Shown here: positions 11,896-23,136 of the stretch, in pieces
Numbering within the stretch: position 1 is the first letter of the stretch
Layout of the letters: each line of letters begins with the position of its first letter
Source: Garcia nutans
Taxonomy: Eukaryota; Streptophyta; Magnoliopsida; Malpighiales; Euphorbiaceae
Assembly (NCBI GenBank): GCA_947685225.1
Contig: CANTUV010000062.1
Coordinates: forward strand, 11,180,501-11,244,500
Direction: 5' to 3'
DNA: 64,000 nt
Notes under the pieces: generated by a model
The model's database searches: none
Told to the model about the DNA's origin: nothing
Seen by the model: only the letters and a program-made list of their open reading frames with translations
Translations under genes and position numbers: made by a program

Positions 11896-12776
11896 TTAAT
11901 ATCTAATATCTAATATTATTAATATTATATCCAGCCCAAAGCGCATTCTTGTGTGTGACCCGATAGGCCCATATTAATTGACAGTCAATTTAATCTCTAT
12001 TAAACCAACAAGTCATAATTGGCCTCTAGCAAGGCGTTACAACTACCCAATTAATATAAGGAATGTCCAATTTGCCTAATAATAGTACATGCATTAATCC
12101 CTTTGTCACATGATATCTAGCTTGAACATAAGTCATGGTCAACGTCATACTTATATTGTTCAAACTTATGATTACTCGATCTCCAAGTAGACTGATAAAA
12201 ACAAATGAAATTGATCACACTATCAATTCATTTGAGCACGGCCATGCATTTCACAGTCTCACTCATCGAGGACCCCAAAAGATATCTCTCTCAAAGAGAG
12301 GGACAAATTCTATCTTGATTGTTCATTATCCTCTACATAATTTCTATCATATATGATCATAACTTATTACTATCCAGTTACGGATAATGTTTGATCATGT
12401 CAAAATATAATAGTCCTTATATTGGAAACTATGACAATCTCAAGTCAAAGAATTAATACATAACTATCATGAGATTTACTTATGACACTAACCCATGTAG
12501 TAATCTCATGATGGGTCTATCCAATACATTGTTCTCTAACAAGTATCTATGAAATTGATTTGTATCACTATACACATAACCATCTGATGATTATCAAATC
12601 AATGTTCATACTGGTGAAGAATTATTTTTTTATCTCTATAACAATAATAAACCAGGGACAAATATCAAAATTGTGTAACATGCATACAAACAATAATGAT
12701 AATAAAACCTCATTTATTAATAATGAATGTATAACATAAAGATCCAAATAAATGGCCTAGGGCACATACACTAACA
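11461..12776 (-). repeat. Copia A 5' LTR, 1316 bp
   Basis: It is bounded by TG and CA: TGTTAGGAGATCAC on the left and CACATACACTAACA on the right of the plus strand. In element orientation it starts TGTTAGTGTATGTGCCC. It ends next to the primer site. It includes an AAT microsatellite at about 11864-11893. The other LTR is outside the window, so its age cannot be measured here. Confidence 0.92.
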
Positions 12777-13563
12777 AATGGGTAGCCTAATCTCACACAG
12801 CAATAGATGAAGCCATGTTATATTAAGTTATTATGGCAATAGCTCTATATTCAACTTCAGTGGAGGAATGAGATACAGAGTGTTGCTTGTGAAAGACCCA
12901 AGATATCAAATTACAACTTAAGTAAATGGCAAAGCTAGTGGTGGGCTTTTAATTATCAACTGAACCTTCCCAATCTGCATTATTATATCATGCAATAGAA
13001 AAATGAATTGCTTGCTAAAAAAGTCCATGATCTATAATACTATGGATATACCACAAATTCTCTTAACAATAATCCAGTGAGTATCAATTGGATAATGCAT
13101 GAACTGAGAGACTTTATTCATAGTAAAGGCAATATCAGCATGGGTAAAAGTCAAATAATATAAACTGCCTACAACACTTTGAAAAAATATTTCACGGGAA
13201 AAACTTTCCCATTCTAAGCACTGAATTTGTCTGAAACAACTGCTAGTATATTGATAAGACTACAAGTAGACATCTTTGCTCGGTCTAGTAATTTAGTAAT
13301 AAATTTTCATTAAGTAAGCATTAAACCATTTTGGTTCCAATATGCTTTAGCGCCAAGAAATTAAGAGAGTTGCCAAAGATCTCATAGAGCAAACTGCTTT
13401 TGAAGATAAGCAATCAATTGGTGAATAAGGACATTATTAGAACTGAGAATAAGAATGCCATCAACATAAACCAAACAAAAAATAATATTTGCTCCATAAG
13501 AGTAATAAAAAGAGGAGATGGATTAGTTTTGGACCCGGAGAGACCAAACTAGCATAAGGTATC
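12777..13563 (-). pseudogene. Copia B, RNase H and end of reverse transcriptase
   Basis: The minus strand reads NADWEGSVDN, LISWVFHKQHSVSHSSTEVEYRA near 12990-12800. This is the RNase H core of a Ty1/copia element, with several stops. Upstream on that strand to 13563 lies degenerate RT. It is cut on the left by the Copia A LTR and on the right by Tat element A. Its continuation is at 23142. Confidence 0.85.
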
Positions 13564-15811
13564 TGTAGACCCTTAATTTTGACCCTAATTTAATATGGTC
13601 CTAATTAAAGAATTCCAAAATAAATTTGATCAAACTTTAAAATATTTAAAACTAGTTTATAACTTTTAAAGAAGTCGGTTCGGATTAAAGAGGCATAAAT
13701 TCAATTACAAAACCCAAAAATCAAGTTGAATCAGCCCAAATTAAACTTTTCGGTCCATAAGTTAAAAAAGGCAATAATAATTCAAATTAGGCTGGCCTGA
13801 GCACATGCTCATGGGAGGGACAAGGTCGACATGAGCATGCCTCATGTCGATCTTGGTAGTCCAGATTGACATGAGGTTAGACTCATGTCGACCTGAGCAC
13901 ACCAGGTCGACATGATCATGCCTCATGTTGATCTAGCAGCCCAGATCGACATGAGGTTGGACTCATGTCGACCTAGGACAACTAGGTCGACATGGCTTTG
14001 GTTCATGTTGATCTGGTTGCCCTAGATCGACATGGTTTCAATGAGTTTCCTAATTCAACTAGAATTTGTTTCGATGAGTTTCCTAATTCAACTAGAATTT
14101 GTTTTAAGGACTGATTAATATTAGGTTTCTGAGTGAGTTTAGGGCCTATAAATAATAACGTTTCAGAGCAAGGAACATTGGCAAGGAACATAAAAGAGAG
14201 ACGGCAACAAACAGAGAAGATTAGCAGTAGACATTCATCAGTAATCAATCCATCAAAGACAGCAACGCTGTCTTTGTTCATTGTTCATCCAGAAGTCAAT
14301 TGTGGAGGAACCAATGAACGGAGGTTTGATTTAATTCTTTAATTTATTTGAATTCACGGTAGTTTCATCCTTGAGTTACAACTTATTTGACTGTCCAGTA
14401 TATACATTCCCTTCTATAAATATCATTAGAAGTTTGAAGATTAAGAAGTTGTTTAGGTCCAGTAGTTAACTTAAACCTCGTAGTCTTGATTACTTGATTT
14501 AAACAACATGATTTGAGTTTAATGTTCATATAATCTCAAAACATTATCAAAACCCTAACCTAATTGCCTAGTTGCTAAAAACCCTAATATGCTTTCCAAT
14601 TTCAAAAACTCTAAATTGTTTTATTAATTCCTAAAACCCTAATTGTTTTCCTAATTTTTCAAAACCTATATTATTTTATTAATTCCCAAAACCTTAATTG
14701 TTTTCATAATTTTCCAAAACCTTAAATTGTTTTATTAATTCCCAAAACCCTAATTGTTTTCTTAATTTTCCAAATCCCTAAAATTTTTTCTAAATTCCAA
14801 ACCTAAATTTATAAAATCTATTTTCCAAATTTAAAACACCAAAGCCCTAATCAAATTCTAAAATGTCAGAATCCTTTAATTCCAGAAAACCTAAAACCCT
14901 AACTCCAGTTGCTTAATTCCCAAACCTAGACCCAAACCTTAATTCCAATAACTTAATTCCTAAACCCTAGTTTCATAGAAACCTTAAAATTTCTTAAACC
15001 CTAAATTTCATAATCCCAGCAACCTCAAAAAAACCCTAAACCCTAAATGATGAAACCTCAATTTAAATCCTAATTTCAAAAACCCTAATTCTAAAAACCC
15101 TATTCTAAGATGCAAATTCTAAATTTATATATTTATTACTTTATTTAATTTTAGATTTGATTATGTAGTTTATTATATGTTATGATGGTTGATTTATTTA
15201 ATTTATCATGGATGGATATTTGCTTTATTATTATGATTATTATTTGTTTGTTTTGGTATTAAAATTGTAAGAGGTATGTTTTCACTTTGTGGGTACCTCA
15301 TTAATTAATTTTCATATAATTTAAATTGATTTTATATTTTGGACCAATGTAAAGGACATGTTTCCACCTTTTGGTGGGTGTCCTACTTAGTTTAGACATT
15401 AACGATGTAAGGACATGTTTCAATCCTCGAATGGGTGTCCATTTATTTGCTTTGTTTGGACATTACTTTAATTTTAATATAATGTTGCTTTATTTTAATT
15501 GTTGTATGTAATATGGATAATATTATTATATTTAAGAATTTTATAATATTAAGACCTGCAAAAGAGGTTGGTTCCAATGAGCCGGGCATTGTGGGGGTGC
15601 TGGGCCATTTCTCACCTTCTCCACACATACCCAACTTTCCGAACCCATTAGGGTCTTGGGAATTCCATAGCAATCGAGTCATCCACCCTTTTTTTTGGCG
15701 GCTCCATTTTCTTCAAGCTTAAGCCCATGTTCTCTAAGGCTCCGAGCCTAAATAGTGCCGAAGTCGCAAGAACCATTCCACCGGGAGTGGAGGCAAAAAT
15801 TTCCGCTCACA
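13564..15811 (+). repeat. Tat element A 5' LTR, 2248 bp
   Basis: It begins TGTAGACCCTTAATTTTGAC and ends CCGCTCACA. It contains an inverted-repeat module (13800-14034), two copies of a 33-bp tandem repeat (14035-14100), a stretch with many AAACCCTAA-like motifs (14560-15110) and an end segment shared with other Tat LTRs in the window. It is about 150 bp shorter than its partner, mainly because of repeat copy number. Confidence 0.95.
13800..14100. repeat. inverted-repeat module and 33-bp tandem repeat in the Tat A LTR
   Basis: Arms such as AGATCGACATGAG and CTCATGTCGACCT alternate four to five times, so the DNA can fold into a row of hairpins. The 33-bp unit starting GTTTCAATGAGTTTCCTAAT follows twice (14035 and 14068). 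The 3' LTR has the same module at about 20975-21267, with the 33-bp unit four times from 21268. Confidence 0.9.
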
Positions 15812-15812
15812 G

Positions 15813-15830
15813 TGGCGACTCCACTGGGGA
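15813..15830 (+). other. Tat element A primer binding site (Arg tRNA)
   Basis: TGGCGACTCCACTGGGGA, one base after the LTR, complements the end of a plant arginine tRNA (TCCCCAGTGGAGTCG plus CCA). Arg tRNA priming is characteristic of Ogre/Tat-lineage elements. Confidence 0.9.
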
Positions 15831-16456
15831 TAAGAGAAGTTGATTCCGCTGGTCTTTATATTATTCTATTCTTTCTTATCATGATATTATCCATTGCATC
15901 ATATTAGTTTGCATCATGTGCATGAGTTAGGACGCCTGTGTTACCTGTGTTGTGTTATGTAAGGGATACCATACTTTCACTCAAGGTATGGAGATCTAGC
16001 ATGGCATAACCACTCATATCCTCATACCAACCTAAGCTTTTTTACCCAAATACTAAAGCTCATGTAATTGGCCTAGTTACTTTCTTTAGGTTTTTACTCC
16101 AAATGCTTATTGTTTGACTATGGTTAATTTATCTTGGCTTAAATAATGGCTTATTTGGTTTGTTCTTTTCTAATATGACCCAAGTACATTTGTAAGCTCA
16201 AAATAAATTTTTCTCTAAATCCAAAAGACCAAAGTTATTTTCAAGACTTTTTAAGATGGTCTTTGGACATAAAACTTTTCTAAAAAAATAATAAATCAAA
16301 AAATTCTTTTCTCATGATCCAAATACAAAGCCCAAAATCTATTTTTTCTAAAATCTTTTTACAATGGGCTTAGAAATAAAATTATTTTCATCCAACCTTA
16401 GAAGAAAGAATCGAAGATTGTTGAAAGATCAGCTATGAAGAAAACTAAAACTTCTG

Positions 16457-17539
16457 ATGTTGAAAAAGATGATTGCGGATTTGGAAAAGAAATTTGAGAA
16501 GAAGCTAAAAACCGAAGAAATGTCCGAAGTTGATAAATTATTTGAGCTAGACGAAGAAGTTTCATACAAATTCAAGATGCCATCTTTTGCAAAGTTTGAT
16601 GGAACCGAAAATTCTCACCTCCATGTGAAGCAGTATATCACTACTATGCAATCTGCTCGAGCTACTAAGGCTCAAACTCTAAGATACTTCAAGCTCTCAT
16701 TGGACCCTGATGTCCAAAATTGGTTTAACACCTTAAAGGAAAGTACTAAAAAAGATTGGGACATGTTATACAAAGCTTTCATTCAGCAATATGGGTATAA
16801 TGTTGAGCTGGAAGTTACCTTAATGGAAGTTGAGTCCATTAGACAAAGGCCAAATGAGAATTTTGTGGACTATGTGAAAAGATGGAGAAATAAGGTTGTT
16901 TTGCTTAAGAAGAGGCCCGATGAATGTGATCAAATAAGGATGATTGTGAGAGGGGTGTTGCCTAGTCTTCGTGAAAGGATGTCTCATACACTCATTTGGG
17001 ATTTCAAAGATCTCATCCAAGCTGGTCTGTAAATTGAAGAATGGGAAAGAGAGAAGAACCGCTTTTCAATAAAAAGGAATGAGAAAGGGAACTACCAGTA
17101 TGAAAATCAAAGCACGCAAAAAGAAGTTGATGTTAATACAACTGGTCAAGCAAATAGAAGACAGTTTTCATATCTGGGGAAGCCTTTGTCTTGGGTTTTT
17201 CACAAGCTACAGAAGAAGGGACTATTACGGCCATTGGCCCCTCGAACTTTGCCGAATCCTTTACCCCCAAATTTTAATACTAAAGCCTTTTATGAGTTTC
17301 ATCAGACACAATGACATGAGGCAGACAAATGCTTGCGACTAAAACATGAGATCTAAAATTTAATTGATAGTGGTAAGCTGCCTGAGCCTGATAAGACCAG
17401 TACAAAAGACAATCCTTTGCCAAAATTCAATAGAGTGCCACCACCAGCAACCTTCATGGTAGGAAAAGGATTGGAAGAAGATTTTGTTTTATCATCCTTT
17501 CAAGATGGGGATATTGAAGATGTGAAAGGAAAAGAAGCT
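16457..17539 (+). pseudogene. Tat element A gag remnant
   Basis: A retrotransposon gag domain is clear: FAKFDGTENSHLHVKQYI, then FIQQYGYN, RQRPNENFVDYVKRW and MIVRGVLPSLRERM. It is followed by a zinc-finger-like segment (FHQTQ, HEADKCLRL) and VPPPATFMVG. In-frame stops lie at 17030, about 17311 and about 17354. Compared with the gag at 40552, about 85 N-terminal residues are deleted and one extra A shifts the start (near 16466). Gag forms the particle around the RNA; the last stop is at 17537, with no pol after it. Confidence 0.88.
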
Positions 17540-20058
17540 TAACTCAACAAACTTTCCTTAGCTTGAATGTTGCTTTTCAAATTTTGCTTTAATATTTAAT
17601 TAGAACAATTGTGTTTTTCAAATTTAGATTTGTTTGAATAAATTACTTTAATAAAAAATTTTATTGGTCTTTGTTCATTTTGGTGCTCAACCAATGAGGA
17701 ATCTAGCTTGATGATTCATGAATTAATATATTTATGCATCATAACTTGAATGACGTTATTGGGTGAGGGAATTACTTTATAGCATTGAGTTGTGTATGCT
17801 TACTTAGAGAGGGCTCCTACATAATTATCTTTGTCTAAGTCCTAGGCAGTCTTAGAACATGCTTTGACAAACTTTTAATGTGAAATTGAACTCTGCTTAT
17901 TTAAGGGAGAGATGATCTAGGCATTGTTTGATAAGCTAACCACTAGTATCCATCCAATTAAATATCAATCCCCAGTTGTCCCTTTAAGCCTTCATAAAAT
18001 TTTAGCTTTCTTTTCATTGGCATATAACCCCAACAATCTACCTTGAGCTGTTGTGATACTTTTGACAAGTCTTATGATCACTAAGGTGAAGAGGCAAGAA
18101 GATCAAAGAAAGGAATGTATAGGCAAGATTGTAAGGATAGTTGATGTTCTCAAGACCAAAGGGGTAGTTGAAGTTCACCTAATATCTCCAATCTATCAAG
18201 AAATCATCAAAGTAACAAATGATTTATCCTTATTAAAGAAGATTTATGTCACTCCACTCATCCATTATTAGACACCCAAGTTGGTACAAACAAGACAACT
18301 CTTTAAAGAAAAGAAAAAAAAAAGAAAAGAAAAAAGAAAAGAAAAAAGGACAAAAGAAAAAAAAGGAAAAAAAGGAAAAGAAAAAAAAGAGAAAAAAATA
18401 ATAAAACCCAAAAAGGCGGTTCAGAAAGCCAACTGAGTTCTCTTTTACCTAAAACAGCAAAAGGCTTCCATTTAATTTATAAGAACATTTTGACTTGAAT
18501 TGATCCAACCCAACCAAAGATTAAATCAAAATTAGAAAAAAAAAAAGGGAGAAAGACCATCCAGTTCTTAAAAATTCTGTGCTTGACAGTCCTACAAGGA
18601 AGAAGGACAAAATGATAAAATGCTCAAGGAAAGGGAAGAGTAAAAAAATAATAAGAAAGAAAAGGGAGAAGAAGAAAAGAAATGAATTTGGGTACCAAAC
18701 TTTTTGCAAGGGCAAAGACTGTTCTAATCAAAATCCAAATTAATACCAAGAAGATGGGAGAACACTCAAAGCTCTATCTTTTTATGTTCCCAACTGTCTA
18801 AAGTTCCAACAAGAAATTTGTAGTGTGAGGATTTGTCCTTTGTGTCACACCAGCTCCAATCTCAAAATGGCCTTCACTTAAATCTGTGTCCCTTATAGAC
18901 CCCATTTCAAGCCTATCGAAGACCTGTTGATCTCTCTTGGTAGGTAGAGTCTATTAGTGGAGATAGTTTGAATAAGCATACATATGAGATAGACAATATT
19001 TAAACTCAAATGAGACCTTTGGCCAAGTAATGTGTATGTGCCTATCTGAAGTGCAACAGTTCTTGCTTAAATATTCCCGAGTTTAGTACAGTAACTAGGG
19101 TTGTCATGTTATAGATATGTTAATTTGGAAAATCAAGTCCTGAGGTACATTGACATTGATTTGGCAAAGCCAACATTTGATTTCAAAATAAAAATTCAAA
19201 AAATAAAAAAAAAATTGTTTTTGTCACACGAAGCCTTCAAGTTAAAAAAAGTTTATTGTACCATCAAAACTCGAAAAACACATTGGGCAAAGGAAATGAT
19301 TATTGGCAAGGTCATGAAGAAGCTACCAATTGGCATACTGAATCATAATTTGAAATGGATGTATTTCTGCTACTTAGGGTCTCTGTTATTCATGTTTTCA
19401 ATATCTTGAAGATAAAAGCCATAAATGTGAAGCATCTTGCCATTCCAAAGCAAGACTTGAGTGGGCATCTGGAAGGAGTCAATGAGAACACTTCTACTGA
19501 TCACCTTAGTCTGTGAGTCAACGGAATCACTATAAGTATTATTCATGCATACATGAGCATATCACTAGGCATTTTCTTGTATTGTATTGTCTATTCTTTG
19601 TCAAAGCGAACAACGGACACTCTATGAAGCAAAGATGAAGCGAGTATAGAATCAGGGTGGCATGGAAGACCCATTGCTTGAGAAAGCTCCAGTAATTTTG
19701 CAAAGAGAAGAAATACGTGCTTGTGCGAAGAACTAGACAACAAAAATATCAATTAGAGCCCGCACAGGAAAATCATAGGTTTGAGCCTACACAGGGGGCA
19801 AAGTTTCTCCTTTTTCAATTTTTGATTTCATGCATGAACAAAATATTTTGAGACTCACTTTCAAATATCTTGCCACGCAGGGGGCAAGGAGAAGTTATGA
19901 AAGCTAGTTAAAAAGGGCTGAATTTTTTGTTCATGCATAATTTATGAACAAGAAAAAGAATTCTCAAAAGAATAAAAAAAGAAAAAGAGAAAATTAGAAT
20001 TCTCAAAAGAATGAAGATGAAAAAGACAAAAGATCAGTCTAGCTAAAAGAGCTGAAGC
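17540..20058 (+). other. Tat element A noncoding 3' internal region with polypurine runs
   Basis: There is no recognisable coding content. A purine-only run of about 110 bases lies at 18301-18405, with further purine-rich DNA to 18700. CAGGGGGCAA, identical to the core of the polypurine tract, also appears at 19790 and 19867, well before the true one. ORFs here on either strand look like chance. Confidence 0.7.
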
Positions 20059-20552
20059 CAGGGTAAAGACCCGATTTTCAATGGATAAAGATCCATATTT
20101 AAAGGGTAAAGACCCAATCTCTAATGGATCAAGATCCATGATTCAAGGGTAAAGACCCGATCTCCAATGGATAAAGATCCATGTTTCAAGGGTAAAGACC
20201 CGATCTTTAATGGATAAAGATCCATATTTCAAGGGTAAAGACCCGATCTCCAATGGATAAAAATCCATGTTTCAAGGGTAAAGACCTGATTTTCAATGGA
20301 TAAAGATACCTTTTTCAAGGTTAAATACCCGATCTCCAATGGATAAAGATCCATGTTTCAAGGGTAAAGACCCGATTTTCAATGGATAAAGATCTATATT
20401 TCAAGGGTAAAGACCCGATCTCTAATGGATAAAGATCCATGTTTCAAGGCTAAAGACCCAATCTCCAATGAATAAAAATCCATGTTCCCAGGGTAAAGAC
20501 CCGATTTCCGATAGATAAAGATTTATTTTTTTTTATAAAGACCCACAATTCA
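20059..20552. repeat. minisatellite of paired mini-hairpins, 43-bp unit, about 11 copies
   Basis: The unit contains GGGTAAAGACCC and TGGATAAAGATCCA, two short palindromes with AAAG-type loops, separated by about 9 bases. Eleven copies run head to tail with a few substitutions. The array lies about 190 bp before the polypurine tract. Spacers are absent and copies are contiguous, so this is a minisatellite. Confidence 0.93.
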
Positions 20553-20727
20553 TAAAAATAGAATAACCAGTTATGCCAGAATTCTCAACTGATAAAAGGT
20601 CAGTCAAATCAAATTCAATCTCAGGTCTAAGTACCCAAATCAAATCAAAGTACCCGTCCTCATCAAAAATCAGTCAAAAATCATATTGTTTTTCACTCTC
20701 TTCTACTGAAAGTCTCAGATCGTTCAA

Positions 20728-20740
20728 GCAGGGGGCAAAC
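20728..20740 (+). other. Tat element A polypurine tract
   Basis: GCAGGGGGCAAAC lies directly before the TGTAGACCC start of the 3' LTR. It is the expected plus-strand primer site. Confidence 0.85.
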
Positions 20741-23136
20741 TGTAGACCCTTAATTTTGACCACAATTTAATATGGTCCTAATTAAAGAATTCCAAAATAA
20801 ATTTGATCCGACTTTAAAATATTTAAAACTAGTTTATAACTTTTAAAGAAATCGGTTCGGATTAAAAAGGCATAAATTCAATTACAAAACCCTAAAATCA
20901 AGTTGAATTGGCCCAAATTAAGCTTTTCGGTCCATAAGTTAAAAAAGGCAATAATAATTCGAATTAGGCCAGCCTGAGCAAATGCTCATGTCAACCTGGA
21001 GGGACAAGGTTGACATAAGCATGCCACATATCGATCTTGGCAGCCCAGATCGACATGAGGTTGGACTCATGTCGACCTGAGCACACCAGGTTGACAAGAG
21101 CATGCCTCATGTCCATCTGGCAGCCCAGATTGACATGAGGTTGGACCTGCCAGATCGACATGAGGTTGGACCTGCTAGATCAACATGAGGTTGGACTCAT
21201 GTCGACCTAGACAACTTGGTCGACATGACTTTGGTCCATGTCGATCTGGTTGCCCCAGATAGACATGGTTTCAATGAGTTTCCTAATTCAACTAGAATTT
21301 GTTTCAATGAGTTTCCTAATTCAACTAGAATTTGTTTCAATGAGTTTCCAAATTCAACTAGAATTTGTTTCAATGAGTTTCCTAATTCAACTAGAATTTA
21401 TTTTAAGGACTGATTAATATTAGGTTTCTGAGTGAGTTTAGGGCCTATAAATAATAACGTTTCAGAGCAAGGAACATAAAAGAGAGATGGCAACAAATAG
21501 AGAAGATTAGCAGCAGACATTCATCAGTCATCAATCCATCAAAGACAACAACATTGTCTTTGTTCATTGTTCATCCAGAAGTCAATTGTGGAGGAACCAA
21601 TGAATGGAGGTTTGATTTAATTCTTTAATTTATTTGAATTCACGGTAGTTTCATCCTTGAGTTACAACTTATTTGACTGTCCAGTATATACATTCCCTTC
21701 TATAAATATCATTAGAAGTTTGAAGATTAAGAAGTTGTTTAGGTCCAGTAGTTAACTTAAGCCTCGTAGTCTTGATTACTTGATTTAAACAACATGATTT
21801 GAGTTTAATGTTCATATAATCACAAAACATTATCAAAACCCTAATCTAATTGCCCAGTTGCTAAAAAACATAATTTGCTTTTCAATTTCAAAAACTCTAA
21901 ATTGTTTTTTTAATTCCTAAAACCCTAATTGTTTTCTTAATTTTTCAAAACCTATATTATTTTATTAATTCCCAAAACCTTAATTGTTTTCATAATTTTC
22001 CAAAACCTTAAATTGTTTTATTAATTCCCAAAACCCTAATTGTTTTCTAAATTTTCCAAAACCCTAAAATTTTTTCTAAATTCCAAACCTAAATTTATAA
22101 AATCTATTTTTCAAATTCAAAACATCAAAGCCCTAATCAAATTCTAAAATGTCAGAATCCTTTAATTCTAGAAAACCTAAAACCCTAACTCCAGTTGCTT
22201 AATTCCCAAACCTAGACCCAAACCTTAATTCCAATAACTTAATTCCTAAACCCTAGTTTCATAGAAACCTTAAAATTTCTTAAACCCTAAATGTCACAAT
22301 CCTAGCAACCTCAAAAAAAACCCTAAACCCTAAATGATGAAACCTCAATTTAAATCCTAATTTCAAAAACCCTAATTCCAAAAACCCTATTCTAAGATGC
22401 AAATCCTAAATTTATATATTTTATTACTTTATTTAATTTTAGATTTGATTATGTAGTTTATTATATGTTTTGATGGTTGATTTATTTAATTTCAATGCTT
22501 GATTTATTTAATTTATCATGGATGGATATTTTCTTTAATATTATGATTATTATTTGTTTGTTTTGGTATTAATATTGTAAGAGGTATATTTTCACTTTGT
22601 GGGTAACTCATTAATTAAGTTTTATGTAATTTAAATTGCTTTTATCTTTTGGACCAATGTAAAGGTCATGTTTCCACCTTTCGGTTGGTGTCCTACTTAG
22701 TTTAGACATGAACGATGTAAGGACATATTTTTATCCTCGGATGGGTGTCCATTTATTTACTTTGTTTGGACATTGCTTTAATTTTAATATAATAATATTT
22801 TATTTTAATTGTTGCATGTAATATGGATAATATAGTTATATTTAAGAATTTTATAATATTAAGACATGCAAAGGAGGTCGGTTCCAATGAGCCTAGAATT
22901 GTGGGGTGCTGGACCATTTCTCACCTTCCCTACACGTATCCAACTTTTTGAACCTATTAGGGAGTTGGGAATTCCTTAGGAATCGAGTCATCCACCCCTT
23001 TCTTTTTCTCAACCCGTCTGAGTGGCGACTCTATTTTCTTCGGACTTATGCCCGTGTTCTCTAAGGCCCCGAGCCTAAACAGTGCCGAAGTCGCAAGAAT
23101 CATTTCACCGAGTGGGGGCAAAAATTCCAGCACACA
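20741..23136 (+). repeat. Tat element A 3' LTR, 2396 bp
   Basis: It is the same as the 5' LTR apart from scattered substitutions. It has a longer inverted-repeat module, four rather than two copies of the 33-bp repeat, and a short extra segment near 22490. It ends CAGCACACA and is followed by the duplication GTATC. Confidence 0.95.

Larger units (their letters stand above)
7108..12776 (-). mobile_element. Copia A, Ty1/copia retrotransposon cut by the CACTA element
   Basis: Reading on the minus strand gives 5' LTR (12776-11461), initiator-Met primer site (11460-11446), a 1.5-kb leader, gag, protease, integrase and the start of reverse transcriptase, which stops at 7108. The rest of RT, RNase H and the 3' LTR must lie beyond the CACTA element, left of the window. 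Right of the LTR the DNA is another Copia (Copia B), so Copia A inserted into Copia B. The 5 bp next to the LTR (AATGG) should reappear at the off-window end. Confidence 0.9.
13564..23136 (+). mobile_element. Tat element A, complete non-autonomous Ty3/gypsy (Tat/Ogre-type) retrotransposon
   Basis: Both LTRs, an Arg-tRNA primer site, a gag remnant and a polypurine tract are in order. The 5-bp duplication GTATC is perfect (13559-13563 and 23137-23141). Flanking sequence on both sides is Copia B RT, which becomes continuous when the element is removed. The internal region (15812-20740) has only gag; protease, RT and integrase are absent, so this copy must borrow enzymes from a relative such as element B. 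Confidence 0.95.

Noticed and set aside
14560..15110. Interstitial telomere array
   Set aside because: The motifs are dispersed among unrelated AT-rich sequence and are part of an LTR present twice in the window.
20059..20552. Possible CRISPR-like array
   Set aside because: Units are contiguous, with no unique spacers, and the DNA is plant nuclear; it is a minisatellite inside a retrotransposon.
21216..21413. 65-codon ORF with repeated NEFPNSTRI peptide
   Set aside because: It is a translation of the 33-bp LTR repeat, not a gene.
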